DNA of 64,000 nucleotides. Source: M3007 sp043764095. Lineage in GTDB: Bacteria; Bacteroidota; Bacteroidia; Chitinophagales; Saprospiraceae. The translations under genes and the position numbers were made by a program. Below, in pieces: positions 18,255 through 27,738 of this stretch (the stretch's first letter is position 1; every line of letters begins with the position of its first letter). Location: assembly GCA_043764095.1 (NCBI GenBank), contig JAYUKX010000197.1, positions 124,001-188,000 on the forward strand, written 5' to 3'. The notes beneath the pieces are model-generated. The model ran no database searches, was not told where the DNA came from, and was given only the letters and a program-made list of their open reading frames with translations.

Positions 18255-18491
18255 ATGCTGAAATACCTCTTCATTATTCCGATTAAGATTTACCAAGTTA
18301 CGTTGTCTCCCTTGTTAGGAGCCAATAAATGCCGCTATACGCCTACTTGTTCGCATTATGCGGTAGAGGCGTTGCATGAGTGGGGCTTTTTCAAAGGTTC
18401 TTATTTAGCAGCAAAAAGAATTTTAAGTTGCCATCCTTGGGGCGGTTTTGGCGAAGATCCTGTACCCAAAAAAGAAAAACCTAAAGATTAA
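18255..18491 (+). CDS. yidD: Membrane protein insertion efficiency factor YidD
   Basis: This 78-residue protein has the whole YidD pattern: an N-terminal amphipathic helix (MLKYLFIIPIKIYQ), CRYTPTCSHYAVEAL, then CHPWGGFGEDPVP. It helps YidC-dependent membrane insertion at the inner membrane. A start at 18216 is possible but would add 13 residues not found in the family. It is not next to rnpA or yidC here, unlike the usual gamma-proteobacterial order. Confidence 0.95.
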   Translation: MLKYLFIIPIKIYQVTLSPLLGANKCRYTPTCSHYAVEALHEWGFFKGSYLAAKRILSCHPWGGFGEDPVPKKEKPKD

Positions 18492-18686
18492 TTCAATACC
18501 ATTCCTAAATTTTTTTTGTTTTAATCCACTATTCCCACTACTGTATAAGTTTTCATGAGCAGCAACACTAAACTGTTTGTTAATTGGACATAAGCGAACA
18601 CGAAATCAATTGCGTTGTCGTTTGTGTGCCGGACAAAACATAACCATTTCCATTCTATGCTCAAAAAATACCACTCCTTTGCAAAA

Positions 18687-21600
18687 ATGACCATTTGTTT
18701 TAAAAAACTGCTCTTCACTTTATCCGTATTTGTACCATTACTCTCTTTTGCACAAGCCGTTGAAAATTGTACCAATGGTATTGACGACGACGGCGATGGC
18801 CTCATCGATTGTTACGATACCGATTGTACTTGTACGGGGCAATGTGATGATTTTTACTATACCACTTGTAATGCTGATTGTTATTATATTCCACCTTGCG
18901 GTCAGGTTTCATTAGGTGTACAGTGGGCAAGTCCCGCTGAAACGGATACTTATTCTCCACTTGTAGCAGGAGATATGGACAAAGATGGTATTCCTGAAAT
19001 TGTAACCTATCATTGTGAAAATAAAAACATTTTTATTATTGATGGTAAAACAGGTGCTACAAAATTGACAATCGTATCTCCAACTGATTTGCCTGGTGGC
19101 ACAGCACCCGCGATTGCCGATTTGGATAAAGATGGCTTTGGTGAAATTGTTATTATCGGTAATGACCGAATTTTGCGCTGTTATTCCCACTTGGGTGCTT
19201 TGAAATTTGCCTCTAGCGTCCAAGTAGGTTATAACCAACGGTACCGTTTTTCGGTACCCAATATTGCCGATTTTGACCATGATGGATGGCCGGAAATCAA
19301 TGTAGGCAATCAAGTATTTAGTGGACAAACGGGGGCATTATTGGCTTCTGGTGACAATACAATGTCGGCTGGCGAGCATCCATTTAGGAAAAATAATGGT
19401 TTCTCATTTAATATGCCAGTTGCAATTGACGCATTGCCAGATAGTTTTTGCCCCGATTGCCAAGGACTTGAAATTGTGGCGGGTAACCAAGTCTTATCTG
19501 TAAATTTGGTAACTGGAGCTGTTACTGTTGTGGTCTCTGCGCCTGCTGCGTATTCGGATGGCTTTACGAGTGTAGCCGATATTGATAAAGATGGTGATTT
19601 AGATGCCATTGTACAAGGCCAAAAAAACAATTGGAACCATGCTTATTGCTGGGATATTCAAACCCCAACTATTCTGCGTGAATTCAAATTGTTAAACAAT
19701 TATATAGAAGGTGCAAGTCGTATTAATGTAGCCGATTTGAACGGCGACGGCCAGTTGGAGGTTAGTTTTGTGTGTTATCCTTGGCTGTATGCCTTGAAGA
19801 ATAATTTTACCCAAATGTGGAAAAGCCAAACATTTGACGCGTCATCCATTACTTGTTCGAGCATTTTTGATTTTTGTGGTGATGGCACTGCCGATGTGGT
19901 GTATCGTGGTCAAGCAAAATTACAAATATTGGAAGGTGCAACAGGGCAAATAAAATGGGAAGATAATTGCACCTCTGCAACACATATTGAAAATCCTTTG
20001 ATTTTGGATGTTGATGCGGATGGACAAACTGAAATAGTCATTGAATGCGGTGCTGGCGGTGCTTCTGGTCATGTAGTTTGTTACGAAGCAGTGGGCGCAC
20101 CGGGTATTTCTTCCCGTCCAGTATGGAACCAACATGGATATTTTAGTACCAATATCAATGATGATTTGAGTGTGCCTCAGTACCAACAAAATCATCATAT
20201 TGTAGGAGATAGTTTGAAAATGAATAATTTCCTCAATCAGTTTTTTAACCCCAGTTTCCCTTCTCCCGATGGTGGTATTTCATTTGTGAAGGCCACTTGT
20301 ATTAAAGATTCTGTTCAAATAACATTAGAAGTTTGTAACACTGGTGATAATATACTCCCCGCCCAAATGCCAGTTTCTGTTTATCGGGGCAATCCGCTTG
20401 TACAAGCAGCAGTTTGGATTGGGGCTGCTCCTATTGGCCTTCCTGTAGCATTGGGGGCGTGTAATTCAATTACCGTAAAAGTACCGCGTGATTTGGTGAT
20501 AAATGATACGATTTATATCGCCTTGAATGACGATAACTCCGAATCAACGCCTTATAATCTGAGCCAATTCCCGATTACTAGCCTTGGCGAATGCGGCTTT
20601 ACCAATAATTTTACTAAGTTTTTCTATGCCTATAAACCTGAAACGGTATTTTTAGGTAATGATACCTTGATTTGTGATAATGCCACGATCGCACTCAATG
20701 CTTCGGGTAATGATTTAATCAGTTTTGTTTGGCAAAATGGAACTACCGGCCCAAATTTCACGGTACCAGATGCGGGTGTTTTTTGGGTGAAATCCACAGA
20801 CATTTGCGGAGTGGTGCAAACGGATACGCTGGTAGTTGGTATAGATAGTAGCACCGTGGTGGTGCTTGGACCTGATTTGTCCATTTGCAAGGGAGAAACA
20901 GTAACTATTGCCGAAAGTGGTTTTGATTATTATGCATGGAAACCTGGGCCAGTATATGATTGTACCAATTGCTCGTCTGTTACGGCTTATCGCCAAAATT
21001 CGGGAAATATTATTTTGGAAGCGGGATTTATCAACGGTTGCAAAAGCACGGATACTTTATTTTTGACAGTAAATGATACGTTTTATGTAAAAATAGATAC
21101 GCTGGTGTGTAAAGGCGACGTAGTCACCAAACTCAATACTGTAATCATCCCCGGTACATCAAAGTTGTTCCCATTATCTACTATACAAGGCTGTGATTCA
21201 ACGATTTATATCAATGTTATAGCCAAGGATACTTTTGCTACTGCGCAAAGTGAAACGATTTGCCCCGAAGGTTCGTTTATTATTTTTGGTCAAAGTCAGA
21301 ATAAGGCAGGTAAGTACATCAAAGTATTTATGGCAAAAAATGGTTGTGATTCAACGCATACCGTGGAATTGATTGTTCAGCCCTTGATTACGTTTGGAAT
21401 TACCTCGGATTCATCTTGCCTCAACGAGCCAACAGGTAGTATAAGGGCTATGGTTGACGGCGGTAAACCGCCGTATCTATATAAATGGTCGCCTATTTTG
21501 CCCAACGATGCCGATATAGATGAATTGCCGCCGGGTAACTATCAATTGACCATTACAGATGCAAACAATTGCACCGAAACAGGAAATATCAATGTATTTG

Positions 21601-22373
21601 GTTATCCGCCGATCATTGCCGAAATTACAGCAGATTCAGTACGGTGTTTTGGTGAAAATAATGGCCAAATCAATATCAAATCGCCCGATAATAGTTTGAT
21701 GTATAGCCTTGATGGTGCTCCATTTGTAGCAACAAACCAATATCCGGGTTTGATCGCCAAAAACTATATTGTCTATACTATTGATACTTACGGGTGTAGT
21801 GATACAACGGACTTAAGGGTGTCGCAACCCGGTCAATTATTGTTGGATTTGCCACGAGATACAGCACTTTACTTTGGGGATTCCTTGCAACTCAATATCC
21901 TCACTACGGCGACTAATATTGTCCGATATGCTTGGGATAATACCGATTTTTTGAGGGATTCCAATGCGTTAACAACTTATACTCAACCGCATTACTCCAT
22001 TCGTTATACGCTAACAGTGACAGATGTACATGGGTGTACATCATCCGACCAAATGACTATTATGATTGAACGGATTAAACAGGTTTTTGTCCCAAATGTA
22101 TTTGCTATGAATCCTTCGGATGACCAAAATAGTAGATTCTCACCTGGATTTGGTGCTTCCGTACAACGTGTCAAACGGTTTCAGGTATTTGATCGTTGGG
22201 GGGATCTGGTGCATAGCAAGGAAAATAGAATGCCTGACGATGCTGATTTACAATGGGATGGCAGTTTGCGGAGTAAAACAGCCAATTCAGGGGTGTATAT
22301 TTGGTTGTTAGAAGTTGAATTGATTGATGGAACCATTGAAATGTATAAGGGCGATGTCACTTTGATTAGATGA
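18687..22373 (+). CDS. Giant secreted FG-GAP protein with CHU_C gliding-motility-type tail
   Basis: From ATG 18687 the protein has about 1229 residues and a signal peptide (ICFKKLLFTLSVFVPLLSFAQ). A Cys-rich NGIDDDGDGLIDCYD segment, typical of Bacteroidota surface proteins, comes next. Residues 60-480 hold FG-GAP/VCBS repeats with calcium-binding DxDxDG loops (DMDKDGIPEIV, DLDKDGFGEIV, DFDHDGWPEIN). Ig/PKD-like and SprB-like repeats follow. The end is the gliding-motility-associated domain (VFVPNVFAMNPS, FQVFDRWGDLV, YKGDVTLIR), a type B T9SS signal. It is likely a surface adhesin. Upstream in-frame starts exist at 18615 and 18657. Confidence 0.88.
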   Translation: MTICFKKLLFTLSVFVPLLSFAQAVENCTNGIDDDGDGLIDCYDTDCTCTGQCDDFYYTTCNADCYYIPPCGQVSLGVQWASPAETDTYSPLVAGDMDKDGIPEIVTYHCENKNIFIIDGKTGATKLTIVSPTDLPGGTAPAIADLDKDGFGEIVIIGNDRILRCYSHLGALKFASSVQVGYNQRYRFSVPNIADFDHDGWPEINVGNQVFSGQTGALLASGDNTMSAGEHPFRKNNGFSFNMPVAIDALPDSFCPDCQGLEIVAGNQVLSVNLVTGAVTVVVSAPAAYSDGFTSVADIDKDGDLDAIVQGQKNNWNHAYCWDIQTPTILREFKLLNNYIEGASRINVADLNGDGQLEVSFVCYPWLYALKNNFTQMWKSQTFDASSITCSSIFDFCGDGTADVVYRGQAKLQILEGATGQIKWEDNCTSATHIENPLILDVDADGQTEIVIECGAGGASGHVVCYEAVGAPGISSRPVWNQHGYFSTNINDDLSVPQYQQNHHIVGDSLKMNNFLNQFFNPSFPSPDGGISFVKATCIKDSVQITLEVCNTGDNILPAQMPVSVYRGNPLVQAAVWIGAAPIGLPVALGACNSITVKVPRDLVINDTIYIALNDDNSESTPYNLSQFPITSLGECGFTNNFTKFFYAYKPETVFLGNDTLICDNATIALNASGNDLISFVWQNGTTGPNFTVPDAGVFWVKSTDICGVVQTDTLVVGIDSSTVVVLGPDLSICKGETVTIAESGFDYYAWKPGPVYDCTNCSSVTAYRQNSGNIILEAGFINGCKSTDTLFLTVNDTFYVKIDTLVCKGDVVTKLNTVIIPGTSKLFPLSTIQGCDSTIYINVIAKDTFATAQSETICPEGSFIIFGQSQNKAGKYIKVFMAKNGCDSTHTVELIVQPLITFGITSDSSCLNEPTGSIRAMVDGGKPPYLYKWSPILPNDADIDELPPGNYQLTITDANNCTETGNINVFGYPPIIAEITADSVRCFGENNGQINIKSPDNSLMYSLDGAPFVATNQYPGLIAKNYIVYTIDTYGCSDTTDLRVSQPGQLLLDLPRDTALYFGDSLQLNILTTATNIVRYAWDNTDFLRDSNALTTYTQPHYSIRYTLTVTDVHGCTSSDQMTIMIERIKQVFVPNVFAMNPSDDQNSRFSPGFGASVQRVKRFQVFDRWGDLVHSKENRMPDDADLQWDGSLRSKTANSGVYIWLLEVELIDGTIEMYKGDVTLIR

Positions 22374-22381
22374 GTATTGAG

Positions 22382-22442
22382 TTGGATGTATAAAACAATT
22401 GTCGTAAAAAGGTGTTTTGATGCAATAGTTTTATACATCTAA
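22382..22442 (+). repeat. Inverted repeat between T9SS gene and MFS gene
   Basis: TTGGATGTATAAAAC (22382-22396) and GTTTTATACATCTAA (22428-22442) are complementary over 15 bp with one wobble, around a 31-bp loop. It lies just after one gene and 22 bp before the next start. There is no T-run, so it may be a weak terminator or an operator-like site. Confidence 0.5.
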
Positions 22443-22463
22443 TTCATTCTAAAATTCTTTTTT

Positions 22464-23660
22464 GTGACCTCAAAAGAACGCCTATTACTATTTATACTCG
22501 CCGCGGTTAATTTTACGCATATCATGGACTTTATGATCATGATGCCATTAGGGCCGCAATTGATGGGGTTATTTAAAATTAACCCACAGCAATTTGGATT
22601 TGCTGTATCCGCTTACAGTATTACCGCAGGTATAAGCGGTTTTGTTGCTGCTTTTTTTGTGGATCGTTTTGATCGCAAAAAATTACTATTTTCTGCTTAT
22701 ATTGGCTTTTTATTAGGGACTTTTGCCTGCGCTTTTGCACCTGGGTACTATGCGTTGGTGGCAGCGCGTGTTTTGGCCGGCTTGTTTGGCGGTATGATTG
22801 GAGCGCAAGTATTATCCATTGTGAGTGATTCCTTTCCTTACGAACGTAGGGCAAGCGCCATGGGAGTACTGATGACCGCTTTCTCGTTGGCATCAGTGGC
22901 AGGTGTACCCAGCGGTTTATGGTTGGCAGCGAAATTTAGTTGGCATATTCCGTTTTTGGCCATCGCGTTGATTGGGGTAGGGGTTGCTATTGGTATTTAT
23001 ATGTTTATCCCTTCAATGACGAAGCATATTTCTTTGGATCAACCTAAAGGAAATCCACTACATGTATTGACCGATATTATGAAGTCACCAAACCAAATGC
23101 GTGCATTGTCACTTTCTGCGGTATTAATGATGGGGCATTTTAGTATCATTCCTTTTATCGCTCCTTCTTTGGTGGGTAATGTTGGTTTTCGACAAGATCA
23201 AATATTTTTGATTTACCTTGTAGGTGGCGCACTAACGATCTTTTCTGCACCATTAGTAGGGAAACTTGCCGACAAATACGGAAAATTTCCTATTTTTAGT
23301 ATTTTCGCTTTGATTTCGATGATACCTGTATGGCTGATTACTAACCTTTGGGCAATGCCAATTTGGGTCGTTTTAGTCATTTCTGGATTCTTTTTTATTG
23401 CAGTCAATGGCAGGATGATTCCTACTCAAGCCTTAGTATCAGGCGTAGTTTCACCGCAGCAACGTGGCGGATTTATGAGTATTAATTCTTCTTTGCAGCA
23501 ATTAGCATCTGGGCTTGCAGTAACTATTGCCGGATCTATGGTACACGAAGGCGATAATGGCCGCTTGGAGAACTATCCAATGGTAGGTTATTTCTCAATT
23601 GCATTAATTGGGGTCTCTATATTTTTAGCCAGTAGGGTGAAAGTAGAGCAAAATGGCTAA
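22464..23660 (+). CDS. MFS transporter
   Basis: This 398-residue inner-membrane protein has twelve hydrophobic segments and the loop 2-3 MFS motif (VDRFDRKKLLF). Motif C-like Gly-rich TM4-5 sequence (VAGVPSGLWLAAKF) suggests the drug/proton antiporter (DHA1-like) or sugar-efflux type. A second motif A copy, GKLADKYGKFP, appears in the second half. The start is GTG at 22464, as no earlier start exists. Substrate is unknown. It converges on the SUMF1-type gene with a bidirectional terminator between. Confidence 0.9.
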   Translation: MTSKERLLLFILAAVNFTHIMDFMIMMPLGPQLMGLFKINPQQFGFAVSAYSITAGISGFVAAFFVDRFDRKKLLFSAYIGFLLGTFACAFAPGYYALVAARVLAGLFGGMIGAQVLSIVSDSFPYERRASAMGVLMTAFSLASVAGVPSGLWLAAKFSWHIPFLAIALIGVGVAIGIYMFIPSMTKHISLDQPKGNPLHVLTDIMKSPNQMRALSLSAVLMMGHFSIIPFIAPSLVGNVGFRQDQIFLIYLVGGALTIFSAPLVGKLADKYGKFPIFSIFALISMIPVWLITNLWAMPIWVVLVISGFFFIAVNGRMIPTQALVSGVVSPQQRGGFMSINSSLQQLASGLAVTIAGSMVHEGDNGRLENYPMVGYFSIALIGVSIFLASRVKVEQNG

Positions 23661-23667
23661 AAAAATA

Positions 23668-23704
23668 AGGGCTTTTTTTAGTGTTATACTAAGAAAAGCC
23701 CTTA
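23668..23704. terminator. Bidirectional terminator
   Basis: AAGGGCTTTT (23668-23677) pairs with AAAAGCCCTT (23695-23704). The hairpin is flanked by A-rich sequence on the left (T-run for the minus-strand transcript) and serves both converging genes. Confidence 0.75.
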
Positions 23705-23726
23705 AAAACCTTTAAAATAGTTTAGT

Positions 23727-24680
23727 TTACCGTGCTAACCTAAATCCTACAAGCATATTTCCCTTGTTGGGTTGTTCTTTATTACGACTAGTAGTGCGGC
23801 AAAATGGTGCTGCATTTTTCCAAGAACCGCCCCTCATTACTTTTGAGGTATTGGACTCTGCTTCTTTGGACTGTTCGCTTTCTGTCGTAGTATAGGTAAT
23901 ATAGTTGTCGCTGCACCATTCCCATACATTTCCACTCATGTCATAAATACCTAGCTTGTTAGGTGTAGATTTGCCAACGGGAGCGGTTCTTTGACGGAAC
24001 TCATGGACAGCTGGGGATGGGGTGCTTTGATTTTTCAGGGCCGCGCCAACATTAAAATTCATTTCACTTTCATTTGCAGTGTTTTTTCCATTAGCATAAG
24101 TGATATTTTTACCACCTTCTCTGGCTGCAAATTCCCACTCTGCCTCGGTAGGGAGGCGATAGTTTTTACCTGTTTTGGCATTTAGTTTTTTAATGAATTC
24201 CTGAATTTCATTCCATGTAACCTGCTCTACTGGGCAGTCGTCGCAGTTTTTGAAAAAAGATGGGCTCGTACCCATAATTTGTCTCCATTGCTTTTGGGTT
24301 ACTTCATATTTGCTAATGTAGAAGTTTTTTACAATGACGACATGGGCAGGCTTTTCTGTTTCCCAGCAATCCCCTTGTCCTTCAAAACAGCCCATAACAA
24401 ATGTGCCTGCCTCCACACACGCCATATTGTCGCTAATGGGGGATTCATCGAAAAAAGACTCCGTTTCAATCACTGGCGTCTCTTTTTGGGATATTTCCAT
24501 ATTAAGGGTACTGGCAAATTTTGCCATGATGGCTGATTTGCTTTGGAGATCAACTCCAGGAGCAAAAGAATCAGCAGGTGTATGAAATAATTCATACGAA
24601 AAAAATGGGTGCGCAGCACTTAATAAAATAGTTGCATGCACACAAATAATAGTTAGAACGGATGGTAGTACGTTTCTCAT
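23727..24680 (-). CDS. Formylglycine-generating enzyme (SUMF1/FGE-sulfatase) family protein
   Basis: The FGE-type domain covers residues 95-317: GTFVMGCFEGQGDCWETEKP, ISKYEVTQKQWRQIMG, NYRLPTEAEWEFAAREGG, then SGNVWEWCSDNY and VMRGGSWKN, ending VGFRLAR. ATG 24680 gives a hydrophobic N-terminus (VLTIICVHATILLSAAHP) for export, so this is not a cytoplasmic sulfatase-activating enzyme. No sulfatase is nearby. In Bacteroidota such exported copies are often gliding or lipoprotein-related (GldK-like) or of unknown role. A longer frame from 24758 overlaps the leader. Confidence 0.88.
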   Translation of the reverse strand: MRNVLPSVLTIICVHATILLSAAHPFFSYELFHTPADSFAPGVDLQSKSAIMAKFASTLNMEISQKETPVIETESFFDESPISDNMACVEAGTFVMGCFEGQGDCWETEKPAHVVIVKNFYISKYEVTQKQWRQIMGTSPSFFKNCDDCPVEQVTWNEIQEFIKKLNAKTGKNYRLPTEAEWEFAAREGGKNITYANGKNTANESEMNFNVGAALKNQSTPSPAVHEFRQRTAPVGKSTPNKLGIYDMSGNVWEWCSDNYITYTTTESEQSKEAESNTSKVMRGGSWKNAAPFCRTTSRNKEQPNKGNMLVGFRLAR

Positions 24681-24852
24681 AACACGAAAAAATTTAATTG
24701 TTACACTGTATAAAACCTTCTCCAAAAAAACGGTACAATCAGGAATTTGCGTCTGCAAAGAAATAGGTAAAAAAAGTCACGATAACGGCAAACTAATTAT
24801 ACATTCAATTTGGAAAATTCTTATACTAAAATTACACGATTTTTATACGATG

Positions 24853-24860
24853 CAAAGGTA
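24853..24860 (-). promoter_or_regulatory. Possible -7 box for the SUMF1-type gene
   Basis: The minus strand reads TACCTTTG, 172 bp upstream of the start; no good TTG box is found. The surrounding gap 24681-25031 is very AT-rich and shows no gene. Confidence 0.4.
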
Positions 24861-25031
24861 AGTGTTAAAAAGAAGATCTTAAAAAGTCACTATTTTAATT
24901 CGACTATCATTCGTATGTAATAATTCTTTTTTTTGGTTAAAAAAAGAATATTATTTTTTAAATAAAATATTTTTAATGTTTTTCGTGTTTTTGTGTCGAT
25001 TTTTTTCTTTAAATCAAAATTATATTATTAT

Positions 25032-26345
25032 TTAGTTAATCCCAGATTTGACAGCATGTGACATTTTTAGAGTGTCCATCCGGATAGAAACAGCCCTAGA
25101 GTGAGCCGTTAAGCCTTCTGCAAGCGCCATTTCTATAATGGTTGGACCTATATGAATGAGTCCTGCTTGGGTAATCTTTTGGAACGTAATTTTTTTCATA
25201 AAACTATCCAAAGAAACGCCCGCATAAGCACGTGCAAACCCATTAGTAGGTAGGGTATGATTGGTGCCAGACGCATAGTCACCCGCACTTTCGGGCGTAA
25301 AATGCCCAAGAAATACAGAACCAGCGTTGGTAACTTGTGCTGCATATACATCGGGCTGCTCTACTTGCAAAATCAAATGCTCTGGTGCATAAAGATTGGA
25401 AACAAGCATGGCTTCTTGCGCGTTTTTGACCCAAATTGCCTTGCTGTTGGCCAAAGCTCCTCTTGAAATCTCCTGTCTGGGCAATTGCTGAACTTGCTCT
25501 TCTACCGCATCTAATACGGCGTTAATAAGACCTTTATCTGTACAAATTAAAACTACTTGGCTATCAGTACCATGTTCGGCTTGACTCAATAAATCTGCTG
25601 CAACAAAAGTAGGATTTGCGCTTGCATCTGCAATAACAGCTACTTCTGAGGGGCCTGCCGGCATATCAATGGCTACTCCGTCCAAAAACACCAACTGTTT
25701 CGCTGCGGTTACCCATGGGTTTCCTGGCCCAAAAATCTTCCAAACCTTAGGTACACTTTCCGTGCCATAAGCCATAGCCGCAATGGCCTGTGCGCCTCCA
25801 ATACCAAAAATCTGGTGGATGCCACAGAGTTGTGCCGCAAAAAGTACCGCTGGATGTACTTTACCTTCCTTATTACAAGGTGTACACAACACTACTTGTG
25901 CGCAACCGGCCAATTGGGCAGGTACACCTAACATCAGCACAGTAGAAAATAGGGGAGCGGTACCACCTGGAATATAAAGCCCCACCCGTTCTATCGGCAG
26001 GCTTTTACGTCCGCACACCACACCGGGCATGGTTTCTACTTCGAATGGGTGCTCTTTTTGCAGCGCATGGAATTGTTTAATATTATGGTAGGCTTGTTCA
26101 ATGGCATTTTTGAGGGCAGGTGTCAATTGGTGAACAGCCGCTTCCTGTTGCTTGTTGGTAATTTGAAGCGTTTCTGGAGTATATCCTTCAAACTGTGTTG
26201 TAAAACGCTTTACGGCAATATCGCCTTCTTCCCGAACTGCCTTGAGTATGGGCGTTACCTGCGTACGGAAATCAGCAAAATCACCTGAAGGCCGTTCTAA
26301 GAAAGGCGTAATTTGCTCCAAATTTTGGAATGTGATAATCTGCAT
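25032..26345 (-). CDS. hisD: Histidinol dehydrogenase
   Basis: HisD performs the last two oxidations of histidine synthesis, histidinol to histidine, using two NAD and a catalytic Zn. It has 437 residues as usual. Visible motifs are GLYIPGGTAPLFSTVLM, the long signature around DMPAGPSEVAVIADA, SQAEHGTDSQV and the Zn/His loop SGTNHTLPTNGFAR. One bp separates it from hisG, so the two are translated from one message under the leader peptide attenuator. Confidence 0.97.
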   Translation of the reverse strand: MQIITFQNLEQITPFLERPSGDFADFRTQVTPILKAVREEGDIAVKRFTTQFEGYTPETLQITNKQQEAAVHQLTPALKNAIEQAYHNIKQFHALQKEHPFEVETMPGVVCGRKSLPIERVGLYIPGGTAPLFSTVLMLGVPAQLAGCAQVVLCTPCNKEGKVHPAVLFAAQLCGIHQIFGIGGAQAIAAMAYGTESVPKVWKIFGPGNPWVTAAKQLVFLDGVAIDMPAGPSEVAVIADASANPTFVAADLLSQAEHGTDSQVVLICTDKGLINAVLDAVEEQVQQLPRQEISRGALANSKAIWVKNAQEAMLVSNLYAPEHLILQVEQPDVYAAQVTNAGSVFLGHFTPESAGDYASGTNHTLPTNGFARAYAGVSLDSFMKKITFQKITQAGLIHIGPTIIEMALAEGLTAHSRAVSIRMDTLKMSHAVKSGIN

Positions 26346-26346
26346 A

Positions 26347-27198
26347 TTAAAGAATCATTTTTTCAATAGATGTAACTAAAATACCTTCTGCACCTGCCGC
26401 TTTGAGTTGCTCAATAATTGACCAGAACTCACTTTCGCTCACCACAGTATGAATACTACTCCAACCGCTTTCGGCCAATGGTAACACTGTAGGACTGCGC
26501 ATGCCGGGTAGCAATTCGATAATTTGAGGAATATTTTGATTAGGGGCGTTCATCAGGATATACTTATGCGATTTGGCGCGTAACAAGGCATCGAATCGGA
26601 AATTGAGTTGCTCCAGAATACCCTGCTTCGCTGCATTCAATTGTGGCGCAGCAATGAGTATGGCCTCCGATTTAAGTATGGTTTCTACTTCTTTTAAACC
26701 ATTCATCATCAAAGTACTGCCGCTACTCACCAAATCGCATATCGCATCGGCCAAACCAATAGATGGCGCAATTTCAACCGAACCACTAATATCGTGGAGG
26801 GTTGCTTGGATGCCTTTTTCTTTTAGGTATTTCGATAAAATATTTGGATAACTTGTAGCAATTCTGCTGCCTTCTAATGTTATGCCAGATATATATTCTA
26901 TGTTTTTAGGTACTGCTAAACTCAGGCGACATTTACCAAACCCTAGTCGGGACACGGTTTCTACTCGTTTACCCTTTTCCAAAACGATATTTTCGCCAAC
27001 AATTCCAATATCTGCTACACCATCTGCTACATATTCAGGAATATCGTCGTCGCGAAGAAAAAAGATTTCTAGCGGAAAATTATACGATTCGGTGCGCAAT
27101 CGGCCATAGCCATTACTAAAGCCGATACCGGCATCTTTGAGTAGTCCAATGCTATCGTCGTGTAGCCGGCCTGATTTTTGAATAGCAATTCTTAACAT
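26347..27198 (-). CDS. hisG: ATP phosphoribosyltransferase, long form
   Basis: HisG condenses ATP and PRPP, the first and feedback-controlled step of histidine synthesis. It has 283 residues, the long form with a C-terminal regulatory ACT-like domain (residues about 215-283: SPTVLPLAESGWSSIHTVVSE). The catalytic part has the N-terminal LRIAIQKSGRL and the GVADIGIVGENIV strand. Because the long form carries its own regulatory domain, HisZ is not needed. The start MLRIAIQK is family-typical and follows the attenuator by about 180 nt. Confidence 0.97.
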   Translation of the reverse strand: MLRIAIQKSGRLHDDSIGLLKDAGIGFSNGYGRLRTESYNFPLEIFFLRDDDIPEYVADGVADIGIVGENIVLEKGKRVETVSRLGFGKCRLSLAVPKNIEYISGITLEGSRIATSYPNILSKYLKEKGIQATLHDISGSVEIAPSIGLADAICDLVSSGSTLMMNGLKEVETILKSEAILIAAPQLNAAKQGILEQLNFRFDALLRAKSHKYILMNAPNQNIPQIIELLPGMRSPTVLPLAESGWSSIHTVVSESEFWSIIEQLKAAGAEGILVTSIEKMIL

Positions 27199-27379
27199 GA
27201 ATATTTTTAATTTTAGGAACGATAAAATAATAACTTCCTCTTTTTGGGTAGATTAATTTTTGCTCAGACAAGTATCTTTTTGTGCGAATAGTTGGGCTAT
27301 TTAAACGAAAAGATAGGCTGTATGAGCGGAAAGGAATCAGCCAAAATGGGGAAGTTATTGTTTTATCGTTCTTTAACAT

Positions 27380-27420
27380 AAAAAAAGCGGTTTGCCGAAT
27401 AAATCCGACAAACCGCTTTT
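27380..27420 (-). terminator. Attenuator terminator of the his leader
   Basis: On the minus strand the arms AAAAGCGGTTTG and CAAACCGCTTTT (27409-27420 and 27383-27394) form a perfect 12-bp stem around a 14-base loop, followed by a T-run. It lies between the leader peptide gene and hisG, so it must be read through for expression. The first bases of the stem (GCTTTTGGT on the plus strand, 27415-27423) can instead pair with the leader codons for Gly-Phe-Gly (27454-27462), which makes a natural antiterminator. Confidence 0.85.
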
Positions 27421-27444
27421 GGTTAAATGTATCGTTGAATACAC

Positions 27445-27516
27445 CTATACAACACCAAAGCCTGCCGGGAGGGCGGGGGAATGATGATGGAAACAGTGTA
27501 TGTTATTAAATGTCAT
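27445..27516 (-). CDS. hisL: his operon leader peptide
   Basis: This 23-residue ORF starts at ATG 27516 and reads MTFNNIHCFHHHSPALPAGF followed by GVV and TAG. It has four His in 12 residues, three of them consecutive CAT codons (27481-27489). It lies between a consensus promoter and an intrinsic terminator immediately before hisG. A ribosome stalled at His codons under low His-tRNA would leave the following GC-rich and GGCTTTGGT segment free to pair with the terminator base. Ribosome arrival at the stop would cover it and allow termination. Stalling and pairing are inferred from layout. Confidence 0.88.
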   Translation of the reverse strand: MTFNNIHCFHHHSPALPAGFGVV

Positions 27517-27550
27517 AATTGTCTTTATACTGAGTGGAAGTATAACGGCG

Positions 27551-27581
27551 CAAAGGTAAAATGGTTTTAATAAACCTCCAA
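27551..27581 (-). promoter_or_regulatory. Bacteroidota promoter of the his operon
   Basis: On the minus strand TTG (27581-27579), 20-bp spacer and TACCTTTG (27558-27551) match the consensus exactly. The leader peptide start is 34 bp downstream. Confidence 0.8.
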
Positions 27582-27642
27582 TTATTTCTGGATAAAATAA
27601 ACATGGGTAGGAACAATGGATAAAAAAACAAACGCCTCAATA

Positions 27643-27673
27643 TTGTAAAGGTGAATCTAATACTTTACTTTTG
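27643..27673 (+). promoter_or_regulatory. Bacteroidota promoter for the 235-aa secreted protein
   Basis: TTG (27643-27645), 20-bp spacer and TACTTTTG (27666-27673) match fully. The TTG start of the next gene lies 65 bp downstream. Confidence 0.65.
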
Positions 27674-27738
27674 TACTTTGTACTACCGCAATATCCAATA
27701 CGAGAATTATTAGTGGGTATTTTAAAACAGACCAGCAA

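Noticed and set aside
18783..18850. Cys/Asp-rich segment as an EF-hand calcium protein
   Set aside because: The DGIDDDGDGLIDC-type pattern is the common MopE/FG-GAP-associated surface motif, not an EF-hand pair.
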